Source of the DNA: Acidobacteriota bacterium
GTDB lineage: Bacteria; Acidobacteriota; Holophagae; Acanthopleuribacterales; Acanthopleuribacteraceae
DNA length: 64,000 nucleotides
NCBI GenBank assembly: GCA_002747255.1
Contig: PDUC01000041.1
Span: 17,318-81,317, forward strand
Direction: 5' to 3'
Shown: piece by piece, positions 18,594-28,700 of the stretch
How the letters are laid out: each line of letters starts with the position of its first letter
Numbering within the stretch: the first letter of the stretch is position 1
Translations under genes and position numbers: made by a program
The notes under the pieces: model-generated
Database searches by the model: none
Told to the model about the DNA's origin: nothing
Seen by the model: only the letters and a program-made list of their open reading frames with translations

Positions 18594-19196
18594 ATGAGTA
18601 AACTATCGGGAAACAAGTTCACAGGTGATCCGCAAAATATTATTGCTGTAGGTGTGATTGTCATCAGTTTGTGCGCGTTGATTGTCTCTGTCATCCAAAC
18701 CAGCCTTTTACACGAGGAACGGGAGATGATGAGAGAGTACTCAAGAGCCTCTGTCTGGCCTCATTTAGAGTTTGACACCTTACAAGGTCAAAACAAAGAA
18801 AACGGCAAGCTCAATCGCCTGCAGATTTTGCTGACCAACAGAGGTGTGGGACCGGCAATCATTACCGATGTAAGAGTATCTTATCAAGATTCGGTGGCAA
18901 ATAATTGGTGGCACCTATTTGATATAATGGAAATTCCCGATACCATTGAAAAATATATTGGCAATATTACCTTTAACAACAGGGTTATTAAAATAGGAGA
19001 AACAATCAAGGTATTGGATTTAGATAATAACCTTCCCCTTGCAAATGCGTTTGCAGAAAAACTGAAACAAAAAGGCCGTTTTTCCATAGAAATATACTAT
19101 AAATCGATTTATGGAGAGCAGTGGAAAAATCACAACGGCACCATCACCAAGTTAGAAAATTTTAAGGGTTTACCAAAAGAGGAACAGTTTTACTGA
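18594..19196 (+). CDS. Membrane-anchored protein of unknown function
   Basis: Unrecognised 200-residue protein. One hydrophobic helix near residues 16-38 follows a short N-terminus, then a soluble domain with beta-strand character (RLQILLTNRGVGPAIITDVRVSY). This pattern, one helix followed by an NxGxGPA segment, recurs in uncharacterised bacterial membrane proteins. AAAGGA precedes the start. It lies 44 bases after pyrF and may be the last gene of that run. Base composition is more A+T-rich than its neighbours, which hints at a less constrained or acquired gene. Confidence 0.55.
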   Translation: MSKLSGNKFTGDPQNIIAVGVIVISLCALIVSVIQTSLLHEEREMMREYSRASVWPHLEFDTLQGQNKENGKLNRLQILLTNRGVGPAIITDVRVSYQDSVANNWWHLFDIMEIPDTIEKYIGNITFNNRVIKIGETIKVLDLDNNLPLANAFAEKLKQKGRFSIEIYYKSIYGEQWKNHNGTITKLENFKGLPKEEQFY

Positions 19197-19581
19197 GGCA
19201 TTCAATTGATGTGGACGAACAGAAAAACAACATGAACACTCGTCTCTTCAGGACTTTAGAGGGCAAACGCATGCTTTAACTTTTTGTGCTTTTTTTTCGA
19301 CACCCATTTTTCGTCCTCAGCTTCCGGTTATACGCTCTCAAAAAAGACTGAAAACTCCCTATAAACCGGGCATAACACGCAATCTTTTGTAAAAGAATTC
19401 ACAAGAAAGTGAAAAGCATAAGCCCGATGCATATTGTATCTTGCTTATTTAATTACTTTTATGACTCTGTTTACTTCAAGGGAGCCCGTTTGAGGTCATT
19501 GAAAATGCATTGCCTTTCGGGCTAAAATAACGACATTGTTGAGAGATAGTCCAAATGAGTTCTCAACCACTGGGGTAAAAA
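19197..19581. other. Leader region of the methylmalonyl-CoA mutase genes (385 bases)
   Basis: No coding frame or RNA gene was recognised. Just before mutA a hairpin can form between GTTGAGA (19538-19544) and TCTCAAC (19561-19567); it ends 14 bases before the ATG and so lies next to the ribosome site. A looser pairing of AGCCCG with CGGGCT lies upstream, around 19480-19523. I looked for a cobalamin riboswitch because the enzyme uses B12, but did not find its conserved B12 box. Confidence 0.4.
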
Positions 19582-21720
19582 ATGACAGAAAAAAAAGCGG
19601 TTTTTTTTGAAGAGTTTCCTCTTGTAAGTTACGAGGAATGGAAACAGGAAGTTGAACGTCTTTTAAGGGGCGCTCCCTTTGAGAAGAAGATGTATACCAA
19701 GACGCATGAGGGAATCACACTCAAGCCCGTTTACATGAGGGAAGACTTAGACAATCTCAGTCACCATGAAACCATGCCGGGCTTTGCACCTTTTGTGAGA
19801 GGCACAAAACTGTTTTCTTATGGCGATTCGAAGTGGCTGGTCAATCAGGAAATACAGGTACCCGATTGTGAAAGTTTCAACGAAGCACTTATCCACGATT
19901 TGAATCGCGGTCTGCAAGCCATCCACCTTCCCCTGGACCTCGCTTCCAGGAACGGCCAAGATCCCGATCGTGCCCCTGAAGGTACCGTGGGTAAACAAGG
20001 TGTTTCCATCGCCTCACTGAGTGGCTTCAGCAGAGCCTTTAAAGACGTCATACCCGAACAATTACCTGTATTTATTGGAACAGGAACAGCCGGGCTTGCC
20101 TATTTGGGCATGTTAGTCGCCTGGAACCGCAAAGAGGGAGCCAGGATCGATACCCTGAAGGGAGCCATTAAATTCGATCCTATCAGTGAGTGGGTCAAAC
20201 AGGGAGAGTTAAGAGCCTCTCTGGCAACCATTCTGGATGAGATGGCATTGGCCGTATCCTGGTGCCGAAAGAACACACCCGATTTTGGTGCCATATGGGT
20301 ATCAGGGGAAACATTTGCCAATGCCGGAGCCGACGCGATCAGTGAAGTTGCCTTTAACATGGCAGCCGCACTGGAGTACATTCGCCAAATGGAAGAACGC
20401 GGTTTAAAGATTGAAGATATTTTACCTCACCTGCGTTTCAGTTACTCTTTAGGCACGAACTTCTTCATGGAAGTCTCAAAACTGAGAGCCGCACGCATGG
20501 TTTGGGATCGCATACTCGAAAGTGCCGATGTTCCCGAAGAACAGCGTTTCTACTGGGCTCACGCGGAAACAGCTCATTCAACCATGACCGAGCTGGACCC
20601 CTACGTCAACATGCTGCGCACCACAACCGAGGCGTTCTCGGGAATCGTTGGCGGAACAGACAGCTTATATGTCAAGCCATTCAATGCCAGCAAGGGTATT
20701 GATGACAGTTTCTCCAGGCGAATTGCCCGCAACATTCAGTACATTTTAAGAGAAGAGGCTCACCTCGATAAAATCCTGGATCCTGCTGGTGGAAGCTGGT
20801 ACGTGGAATCGCTAACCGAAGAAATCGCTGAACGAGCCTGGCGTCTTCTCCAGGAGGTTGAGAGCAAGGGCGGCATGATTCAGGCTCTTAAAGAGGGCTT
20901 CATTCAAGCTACCTGTGAAGAGCGCTATCAACAAAGGAAAAAGGCACTTGCTTCCCGCAGAGATGTTCTCGTGGGTGTGAACCAGTACCCCAATTCCACT
21001 GAAACCCGGCTTGAGGATCCCTCTTTTGATTACGAGGAATTCCAGAAAAAACGCGGTCGAGCTCTGCAAAACCTCAGAACCCATTCGGAACATCAACAGG
21101 AAATTCGCGTACTTCAAAAGCTGGAGAAACTGCTCCATTCCACTGCTGAAGAAAAGATGGAGTGCATCATCGAGGCGGTTGCTCACGGTGCAACGACAGG
21201 AGAAGTCTATCGCACCCTGCGTCCCAAAAAGAAAGTCCATGAAGCCATCACGCCCATAGAGTCCCATCGTGTTTCTGAAGCATTTGAAACCCTGAGGTAC
21301 TCGGTGGAAGACGCCATTGCTCAAGGACGCAACCTCTCTGTTTTCACGGCAACCATCGGCCCCGCAGGAAAGTACATGCCAAGACTGGACTTTGCCGCTT
21401 CTTTCTTTGAAGTAGCGGGCTTTAAGGTGATCCGTACCATGGGGCATGACAATGCCGAGGCGGCAGCTCAAAAGGCTCTTGAGAGCGAGGCTCCCATTGT
21501 GGTTATTTGCGGTCTCGATCCGGTTTACAATACCGAACTTATTCCTGAGATCAAGCGGCTAAAAGCGGCTGACAAGAAAGTCTTCCTGGCAGGGTTCCCC
21601 GCCGATGAAGAACTCAGGAACGAGCTCCTGGCAGCTGGTCTGGATCAATTCTTTCACATCAAAACAAATGCTTATGATTTCCTCAATCAACTGGCAACCG
21701 ACCTGGAGGTGTCCCAATGA
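19582..21720 (+). CDS. mutA: Methylmalonyl-CoA mutase small (non-catalytic) subunit
   Basis: The small subunit pairs with MutB in heterodimeric methylmalonyl-CoA mutase, which interconverts (R)-methylmalonyl-CoA and succinyl-CoA. The 712 residues show the mutase barrel ([21 protein letters not shown] and [18 protein letters not shown]) and a C-terminal Rossmann-like domain. That domain lacks the cobalamin-binding D-x-H-x-x-G motif present in MutB, so this subunit cannot hold B12 in the usual way, as known for the family. The gene overlaps mutB by 4 bases. Confidence 0.93.
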   Translation: MTEKKAVFFEEFPLVSYEEWKQEVERLLRGAPFEKKMYTKTHEGITLKPVYMREDLDNLSHHETMPGFAPFVRGTKLFSYGDSKWLVNQEIQVPDCESFNEALIHDLNRGLQAIHLPLDLASRNGQDPDRAPEGTVGKQGVSIASLSGFSRAFKDVIPEQLPVFIGTGTAGLAYLGMLVAWNRKEGARIDTLKGAIKFDPISEWVKQGELRASLATILDEMALAVSWCRKNTPDFGAIWVSGETFANAGADAISEVAFNMAAALEYIRQMEERGLKIEDILPHLRFSYSLGTNFFMEVSKLRAARMVWDRILESADVPEEQRFYWAHAETAHSTMTELDPYVNMLRTTTEAFSGIVGGTDSLYVKPFNASKGIDDSFSRRIARNIQYILREEAHLDKILDPAGGSWYVESLTEEIAERAWRLLQEVESKGGMIQALKEGFIQATCEERYQQRKKALASRRDVLVGVNQYPNSTETRLEDPSFDYEEFQKKRGRALQNLRTHSEHQQEIRVLQKLEKLLHSTAEEKMECIIEAVAHGATTGEVYRTLRPKKKVHEAITPIESHRVSEAFETLRYSVEDAIAQGRNLSVFTATIGPAGKYMPRLDFAASFFEVAGFKVIRTMGHDNAEAAAQKALESEAPIVVICGLDPVYNTELIPEIKRLKAADKKVFLAGFPADEELRNELLAAGLDQFFHIKTNAYDFLNQLATDLEVSQ

Positions 21721-23879
21721 GCCGAATCCCCAATCTATCCAACATCGAGTTCAAAAAAGAACATCAAAAAGTCGACTACAAAACATGGTGCAAAAAAGTA
21801 AAAGAGCAAACCGGACAGGATGTTGAAGACCTGCTTTGGAAAACCATGGAGCAAATCGATGTGAAACCGACCTATGGCATGGAAGATCTGGTCGGCTCCG
21901 AACACCTGGATTTTCGCGCTGGTAAACCGCCATTCCTGAGAGGTCCCTACGCCACAATGTACGTCACGCGACCTTGGACGGTTCGCCAATATGCGGGTTT
22001 CTCAACGGCTGAAGAATCCAACGCTTTTTACCGCAGAAACCTGGCGGCAGGACAAAAAGGTCTCTCGGTCGCATTCGATTTGGCCACACACCGCGGGTAC
22101 GATTCAGACCATCCCCGAGTTGTTGGTGACGTAGGTAAAGCGGGTGTTGCTATTGACTCCATCCTCGACATGGAAACCCTCTTCGACAAAATCCCGCTGG
22201 ATAAAATGTCTGTTTCCATGACTATGAACGGTGCTGTCTTGCCGGTTCTGGCGTTCTACATTGTCGCCGGATTGGAACAGGGCGCAAAAATGGAACAACT
22301 CTCCGGTACCATTCAAAACGATATCCTGAAAGAGTACATGGTTCGAAACACCTACATCTACAAACCCGCCGGTTCCATGCGAATTATTGGCGATATTATC
22401 GCCTTTACCTCGCAGAACATGCCGAAGTTCAACAGTATCTCCATTTCCGGCTATCACATGCAGGAAGCGGGAGCAACAGCCGACCTGGAAATGGCCTACA
22501 CATTGGCTGACGGTTTGGAGTACGTTCGCACAGGTCTTAAATCCGGACTGACCATTGACCAGTTCGCGCCACGCCTGTCCTTCTTCTGGGCTATTGGTAT
22601 GAACTACTTCATGGAAGTCGCCAAGATGCGGGCCGCAAGAATGATTTGGGCGAAAATGATGAAGCAATTCGACCCCAAAAACCCCAAATCAATGATGCTG
22701 CGAACCCACTCCCAAACTTCGGGCTGGAGTTTAACCGAGCAGGATCCCTTTAACAACGTCGCGCGTACTTGTATCGAGGCCATGGGAGCGGCCTTGGGTC
22801 ATACTCAGTCACTGCACACCAACGCCCTTGATGAAGCGATTGCACTTCCCACCGATTTCAGTGCGCGCATTGCCCGTAACACACAGCTTTACCTTCAAGA
22901 TGAAACCAAGATCTGCAAGGTCATCGATCCCTGGGGCGGTTCTTACTATGTTGAAGCGCTCACTCGCAGCCTGGTCAAAAAAGCCTGGGCCCATATCGAA
23001 GAAGTTGAACAGCATGGCGGCATGTCCAAAGCCATTGAGTCCGGTCTCCCCAAGTTGCGCATTGAAGAGGCGGCCGCGCGTCGTCAGGCTCGCATCGACA
23101 GTGCCAGTGAATCCATTATGGGTGTCAACAAGTTCCGCCTTGAAAAAGAAGAGGCCATTGACATTCTTGAAGTAGACAACAAAGTCGTTCGTCAGGAGCA
23201 GATCGCCAAACTGGAATACCTGAAAAGCAACCGTTCGGAAGACGCTGTGCGTGAAGCCCTCGATGCGCTGACCAAAGCCGCAGAAAGCGGAGAAGGCAAC
23301 TTGCTGGATCTTTCCGTTAAAGCGGCAAAAGTACGCGCCACTTTGGGTGAAATCAGCTACGCCATAGAGAAAATTTACGGTCGGCACCATGCCATTCCCA
23401 AAACGATTAGCGGCGTTTACTCCAGTGAATACAAGGAGAACAAGGAAATCGATGAAGTGAGAAAACTGACGGATGACTTTGCCAAGGCAGAAGGTCGAAG
23501 GCCCAGAATCCTGATCGCGAAAATGGGTCAGGACGGTCACGATCGCGGCGCCAAAGTCGTTGCGACAGCTTACGCTGATCTCGGTTTTGATGTGGACGTG
23601 GGTCCTCTTTTCCAGACACCGGAAGAAACAGCCCGCATGGCGGTTGAGAACGATGTCCACATTGTCGGCATGAGCTCACTGGCAGCCGGTCACAAAACGC
23701 TTCTACCGCAACTGGTGGAAGAACTGAAGAAACTCGGTCGTGAGGATATTCTCGTTGTTGTCGGTGGTGTGATTCCCGCCCAGGACTACGATTTTCTCTA
23801 CCAACACGGTGCGGCAGCGATCTTTGGGCCGGGTACGGTCATTCCCCACGCAGCAAAGAAAATTCTGGAACAGCTGTAA
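21717..23879 (+). CDS. mutB: Methylmalonyl-CoA mutase large (catalytic) subunit
   Basis: Catalytic, adenosylcobalamin-dependent subunit of methylmalonyl-CoA mutase (720 residues). The N-terminal substrate barrel includes [20 protein letters not shown] and [23 protein letters not shown]. The C-terminal B12 domain has the base-off/His-on motif [13 protein letters not shown] with the cobalt-ligating His, followed by GMSSLAAGH and VVVGGVIP. It starts in an ATGA overlap with mutA. The chaperone gene meaB follows 72 bases later. With mutA it supports propionate or branched-chain and odd-chain fatty acid breakdown, or the reverse path to propionyl-CoA. Confidence 0.96.
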   Translation: MSRIPNLSNIEFKKEHQKVDYKTWCKKVKEQTGQDVEDLLWKTMEQIDVKPTYGMEDLVGSEHLDFRAGKPPFLRGPYATMYVTRPWTVRQYAGFSTAEESNAFYRRNLAAGQKGLSVAFDLATHRGYDSDHPRVVGDVGKAGVAIDSILDMETLFDKIPLDKMSVSMTMNGAVLPVLAFYIVAGLEQGAKMEQLSGTIQNDILKEYMVRNTYIYKPAGSMRIIGDIIAFTSQNMPKFNSISISGYHMQEAGATADLEMAYTLADGLEYVRTGLKSGLTIDQFAPRLSFFWAIGMNYFMEVAKMRAARMIWAKMMKQFDPKNPKSMMLRTHSQTSGWSLTEQDPFNNVARTCIEAMGAALGHTQSLHTNALDEAIALPTDFSARIARNTQLYLQDETKICKVIDPWGGSYYVEALTRSLVKKAWAHIEEVEQHGGMSKAIESGLPKLRIEEAAARRQARIDSASESIMGVNKFRLEKEEAIDILEVDNKVVRQEQIAKLEYLKSNRSEDAVREALDALTKAAESGEGNLLDLSVKAAKVRATLGEISYAIEKIYGRHHAIPKTISGVYSSEYKENKEIDEVRKLTDDFAKAEGRRPRILIAKMGQDGHDRGAKVVATAYADLGFDVDVGPLFQTPEETARMAVENDVHIVGMSSLAAGHKTLLPQLVEELKKLGREDILVVVGGVIPAQDYDFLYQHGAAAIFGPGTVIPHAAKKILEQL

Positions 23880-23930
23880 TTTCTGGAGAGAACACCAGAA
23901 AAGGGTTGGGTTCCCGTAAGACTCAGCCCT
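23880..23930 (+). other. Two hairpins in the mutB-meaB gap
   Basis: TTTCTGG (23880-23886) pairs with CCAGAAA (23895-23901) and begins at the last base of the mutB stop. A second stem, AGGGTTGGGT (23902-23911) with ACTCAGCCCT (23921-23930), has ten pairs including two G-U. Neither has a T-run. They could protect the mutAB message or lower meaB expression relative to mutAB. Confidence 0.35.
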
Positions 23931-23951
23931 CTGTCTCAGCGAGGAGCAGTC

Positions 23952-25100
23952 ATGAGTCGAACTCCAAAGAAACAGGATTCAACACCCAGCAACCGATCCA
24001 ATAGTGAATTCGCAAGTCAGAAGTACGATTTTAAATCCGCACTCCATGTCCTCGATGGTGTGGATCGACCCAAAGCGGCTTCTGTTGTGAAAAAAAGGGA
24101 GCGAAGACGGCGACCCCAGCTTTCAAAACGCGACTACGTAGAGGGTATTCTCTCCGGTAACCTCACAGGGCTCAGTCGAGCTATTACGTTAATTGAATCC
24201 AACGCCAGAAAACACCAAGAATTGGCACAGCAAGTTCTCTCCGACATACTGCCTAAAACAGGCAACACCATTCGCTTAGGTGTTTCTGGTGTTCCTGGCG
24301 CTGGTAAAAGCACACTCATTGAAGCCCTGGGTCTTCATCTCATCAGAAAGGGTTTAAAAGTTGCCGTCCTGGCAGTCGATCCATCCAGTACCGTCACAAA
24401 GGGCTCCATTCTCGGCGACAAGACCCGCATGGAACAGCTCTCAAGAGAACCCAACGCATTTATTCGGCCCTCAGCCACGGGTGGCACGCTGGGAGGCGTT
24501 GCGCGAAAAACAAGAGAGACCATGCTGCTCTTTGAGGCTGCCGGCTATGATGTCATCATTGTCGAGACCGTAGGAGTTGGACAAAGTGAAATTACCGTTC
24601 GATCCATGGTCGACTTCTTCCTGCTTGTCCTCATTTCAGGAGCTGGAGACGAACTACAGGGCATCAAGAAAGGGGTCATAGAAATTGCCGACGCCATTCT
24701 CATCAACAAAGCGGATGGAGACAATCTGGTTGCTGCCCGCTTGGCTCGGGCTGAATACGAAAACGCGCTCCACTATCTGGCTCCCGCGACAAAAGGCTGG
24801 AAAACCCACGCTCACCTGGCTTCGGCTCTTGAACAAACGGGTATCGATGATTTATGGAAGGTGGTTCTCAAGTACAAAGAGGTGACGGGAAAATCAGGTG
24901 AGTTTGAACGCCGCAGGCAACAGCAAATCAAAGCCTGGCTGCATCATCTTTTGGAAGAAAGAATCCTTCACATGTTTTATGAAGACCCCCATGTCATTCA
25001 AATTCTCCCAAAAATTGAAGAAGATGTCATGTCTGGCAAGACGCCGTCAACCAGCGCTGCCTGGTCTGTTTTAGATGCGTATTTATCGTCAAAGAGCTGA
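23952..25100 (+). CDS. meaB: Methylmalonyl-CoA mutase-associated GTPase (MeaB/ArgK family)
   Basis: A G3E-family P-loop GTPase that loads cobalamin into methylmalonyl-CoA mutase and protects it from inactivation. Motifs are the Walker A GVPGAGKSTLIEAL, VLAVDPSSTVTKGSILGDKTRM, VETVGVGQSE (switch region) and NKADGD for guanine specificity. The family core begins at about GILSGNLTGLSRAITLIES. Ahead of it is an unusual extension of about 60-70 residues, polar and then strongly basic (VVKKRERRRRPQLSKRD). GAGGAG before the ATG supports that start. Position directly after mutAB fits its role. Confidence 0.92.
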   Translation: MSRTPKKQDSTPSNRSNSEFASQKYDFKSALHVLDGVDRPKAASVVKKRERRRRPQLSKRDYVEGILSGNLTGLSRAITLIESNARKHQELAQQVLSDILPKTGNTIRLGVSGVPGAGKSTLIEALGLHLIRKGLKVAVLAVDPSSTVTKGSILGDKTRMEQLSREPNAFIRPSATGGTLGGVARKTRETMLLFEAAGYDVIIVETVGVGQSEITVRSMVDFFLLVLISGAGDELQGIKKGVIEIADAILINKADGDNLVAARLARAEYENALHYLAPATKGWKTHAHLASALEQTGIDDLWKVVLKYKEVTGKSGEFERRRQQQIKAWLHHLLEERILHMFYEDPHVIQILPKIEEDVMSGKTPSTSAAWSVLDAYLSSKS

Positions 25101-25270
25101 TTTTTTAAGTTTCTTCCGTGTTAGAGTCATTGTCATTACCTGACTTTATACGGGTCTTCCGGCTTGAACAACCAGGGGTTTCCGTAAACTCATCGCCATT
25201 ATCGGATCTGGATTTTACCCTGGAGGCACTGCACATTAAGCGCAATTTAAATTCCAATTTAATCTATTGA

Positions 25271-25298
25271 TTGCCAAATTCTGTTTTTACGCTATATT
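25271..25298 (+). promoter_or_regulatory. Sigma-70-type promoter of the 102-residue protein gene
   Basis: TTGCCA (25271-25276) and TATATT (25293-25298), 16 bases apart, each match the consensus at five of six positions. Predicted transcription start is about 25304-25306, which coincides with the left arm of the hairpin at 25304. Confidence 0.6.
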
Positions 25299-25303
25299 TT
25301 ATA

Positions 25304-25346
25304 TTGAGACCTCGTTAAGAGAACATTACGCTTAACAGGGTCTCAA
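25304..25346 (+). promoter_or_regulatory. Long hairpin at the predicted 5' end of the mRNA
   Basis: TTGAGACCTCGTTAAG (25304-25319) and CTTAACAGGGTCTCAA (25331-25346) form 15 of 16 pairs (one G-U, one mismatch) around an 11-base loop. The hairpin ends 13 bases before the GGAGGG ribosome site at 25360-25365. There is no T-run, so it is not a simple terminator. It may stabilise the message or control its translation. Confidence 0.55.
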
Positions 25347-25370
25347 AAACAGTGTAGATGGAGGGATGAT

Positions 25371-25679
25371 TTGAAAAAAGTAGAGGTTACAATTACAGTA
25401 AAAGAACAAGTGATGTGGATCAGCCCCTGTTTGCTGGAGTTGAATGCCCGCAAAGACGAAGGCATCGAGGTTGAGTTCATTTTGGAAAATGCCGAGGTAG
25501 CCGTTGTCCAATTTCTGGATGATGACAGCCCCTTCCAAGAGTCTTCATTCGAATTAAAAGAAGGCAAATCCATAGCCAGGAAAGTCAACGTTGGCAGCGT
25601 CAGTAAAAGTTTTGCTTACACAGTAAAAACCAATCCCAAAGGTGGAGGAAGTATCATCGTTCATCCTGGTAACGGTTAA
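25371..25679 (+). CDS. Small beta-rich protein of unknown function
   Basis: A 102-residue protein I do not recognise. The start is TTG, chosen because GGAGGG ends 5 bases before it and no ATG fits. The predicted protein alternates short beta strands (KVEVTITVKEQVMWISPCL, EVEFILENAEVAVVQFL, GSIIVHPG) with no signal peptide or membrane helix, so it is probably a small cytoplasmic beta-sandwich. It has its own promoter and an unusual leader hairpin. It is convergent with the kinase-TPR gene that ends about 50 bases downstream. Confidence 0.55.
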   Translation: MKKVEVTITVKEQVMWISPCLLELNARKDEGIEVEFILENAEVAVVQFLDDDSPFQESSFELKEGKSIARKVNVGSVSKSFAYTVKTNPKGGGSIIVHPGNG

Positions 25680-25729
25680 ATAGCATCTCGAAAAATGCAG
25701 TGACTCATATCGCACGGCAACTTTTCGGA

Positions 25730-28700
25730 TTAAAGATTTTGCACTATCTTCTTGAATGAACGCGTGTCCTTTATTTTATTTAAAAGACACTTGATGTGAA
25801 TTTTTGAGAGTGGTTGCTCCTCAAATATCTTTCTCAATTCATCTTCTACTTGATCCCGTGTTTGCTTTTTTGAATAAAACAAAAGGAGTGACTTCAAGAT
25901 CGAGGCATTGGTGTGAACAGGATTGATGTCCAGAGCTTGTTCAGTAGATTGCAGGGCAAGCTCCAGTTTTTCTTCATCCCGGTCCTGGTTAAAATGTTCA
26001 AAAGCGAGAATTCTGGCCTTTAGGTAATGCGTTTCCGCTTCAGCCGCATTGATCCGAACGGATTTGCTGAGAGAGCGCTTTGCGGCAGCAAGAGGCTTCC
26101 CATAGGGTTCACTTTTTTTCCAAAGTGTTTCAGTCTGAATGAATTTCATTTTACCGTCAATGAGATGGACCCAGTAGTCATTCGGATTGACTTCCAGTGC
26201 CTGATGTAACAGGTCTTCGGCTTTCGATAGGGCACGAGTGTTGTCGATGTTATTTTCCAACTCATATTGCGCTTGAATAAGGTACGCGTCAGCAAAGTGC
26301 GCAAGGCAATAGCCATCTTTTGGATTCATAGCGTATGCTTGTTCGTACACGGCATAAGCCTGTTTTAAGGCTTTTTCAGGATCGAAACCCGCCGTGTATT
26401 GATATTGAGCCTGTATCCAGTAACACTCAGCGAGGTTGATAAAGGTATCTGGATTGTCTTTTTTAATTTCAATAGAGTGCTTGTAGGAGGAAATGGCTTC
26501 TTTCAACGTGTTCCAGGGAGAGCGTCCTTTTTCTTTTTCATAGGTGCCGATGAGTAAAAAGGTGGTTCCTACACCATCGTATAAAGGTGCGAAATCATCT
26601 TTTAATTCAATTCCTTTGTAGTAGGCATCAGCAGCTTTCCGCAGGGTAGGCGTTGGATCCATTCCGCTTTTCATTTCGTATTCTGCCAAAACCCAGGAGG
26701 TCTCTCCCAAGTTGTTGTAACTGGCCATATAATTGGGATTCAGCTCAATGGCTTTTTGATACACCGCTATGGCCCTATGAAGACCAGGCTTAGGGTCTTT
26801 TCCTTTAAACCCTTCATAACGAGCAAGATAGAAATAAGCAATACCCAAATTAACACTTGTTTCAACAACATCCGGATGGCTCTGATGGATTGATTCCAGA
26901 TTGTTGATTGCTTCTGTAAATTCATGGGTGGGATCGACTCCCTTTTGCATTTTCAGGAACCCAATATGGAGAAACCCCGTTGACACCTTTTGTCTGTCTA
27001 TGCTTTTTTTACACAACTCTTCTGCCTTTTTCAGGTGATATTCCGCAGCTGCCATGTACTTTGCTTCTGCTTTTCCTCTTACCATATGGTGCTTATAGAG
27101 AGCTCTGTACAGGTCATTCGCTTTCATGTGAATTGAAAAAGAGCTTTCCTGTTTGGCCAGGATCTTTTCAAACAAACTTAAAGACGTGTTCCAGTATGGC
27201 AGTGGATCGTTTCCTTTTTGGCTTTCCTTCTCTCCTTTGATGTAGAAAAAAGTAGCTTTATGAAGATAGAGATCTGGATTATCCGGACTGAGCTTCAGAG
27301 CTCTTTCCACGGACGCGATCCCTTTTTCAAAAACACGGTCAAAATCGCCCTTTTTACCGACGAATATATCGGACAAATCAGTGGAATACAGCTCTATGAG
27401 GCGGGTAGCACTATCGAGATTGCTCCGTGCCAGATTGGCACTGTCGGTGTAGAGTTGTTCGGCGAGTTCAAAAAGCCGGGTCTGTTCATCGTAGTTTCCC
27501 GTGTGGCCTCTTTCAATGCCTTTGGTTTTGTAGATATCTCCCTCAAGAATCAACGCCTCGTGCATCCAGTTCAGGCGATGATAGGCAGAACGCGTTTTTT
27601 GAAGAGCCATGTCATAGTCCTTTTGATAATAGGCAAGTTGTGCTTCCAGATACTCAGGAGCCACAATAGAAAGACCCTGTGCTTGCTTCAAGAACTGAGC
27701 TGCCGGTTTCAAGAACTCATTTTCAATTTCACTTTCTCTTATACGTCTGAGAGATAAATCTTCAATGGAGTTCAGTTCAGACTGCGCACGCTGATAAAAA
27801 ACGCCTAGAACCTGACCCAAAGCATAGGCCACCCGGGGATCCTGATAGTCGCTATTCCAGGCTAACTCCAGGTGTTCCCTGGCCTTTTCGTATAACTTAA
27901 GCGCCATGTAACCCTTGCCCAGCGCATAGTTTCCAGGTCCTTTTCCCGTGGACCCCATTTCTCTCATCATGGCTCGAATGTCTTCCATGAGCCTCTCGAT
28001 CTTGATGTAATCGTTCTCTACAGGGTGGACAGGCAACATTTGGGAAAGCCGCAGAACACCGTCCATTCCCTCTACTTTTTCACTAACTGCCTGGATCATG
28101 GTTTCTCGTTGACCCGCTCTCCATTGTGTATAGATTCCCCAGCTAAAGGAAGCGAGTATCAGAGCTGCAGCAACCAGAACAAGACTGAAAGCGAGTCTGT
28201 GTTTCTTCATTTTTATTTTCAAATGATATATCAGCGAAAGGGGACGGGCCTGAATGGGTTCACCATCGAGGTAGCGATTGATATCTTGTGCCAGCTCCAA
28301 GGCTGAGCCGTAGCGGTCCTTTTGTTCTTTCATCATGCACTTCATGGTAATACTCTGCACATCAAAAGGGATTTCCGGTTTGAGTTTGACCATTTCAGTC
28401 GGCATTTCGTGTTGCACGGTCTGGAACAGTTGGAAAAAGGATTTATTGGCAAAAGGCTCTTCACCCGAAATAATTTCATACAGAGAAGCTCCCAAGCCAT
28501 AAACATCGGTTCGGCGATCGAGATACCTGTCACCGCGGGCTTGTTCTGGCGCCATGTACATAGGCGTTCCAACGAACATACCTGTCTGGGTCATTCCTGT
28601 TTCATCAACCTCTTTAACCAAACCAAAATCCATGACATAAGGATGCCAGTTACCACTGTCCCTGAGTTCTACCATGATGTTATCGGGCTTGACATCCCGG

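Noticed and set aside
19197-19581. Cobalamin riboswitch before mutA
   Set aside because: Expected from the cofactor, but the conserved B12 box and flanking core were not found; only a short hairpin is present.
22809-23660. Minus-strand open frame of 283 codons opposite mutB
   Set aside because: Antisense to the conserved catalytic subunit; no family pattern.
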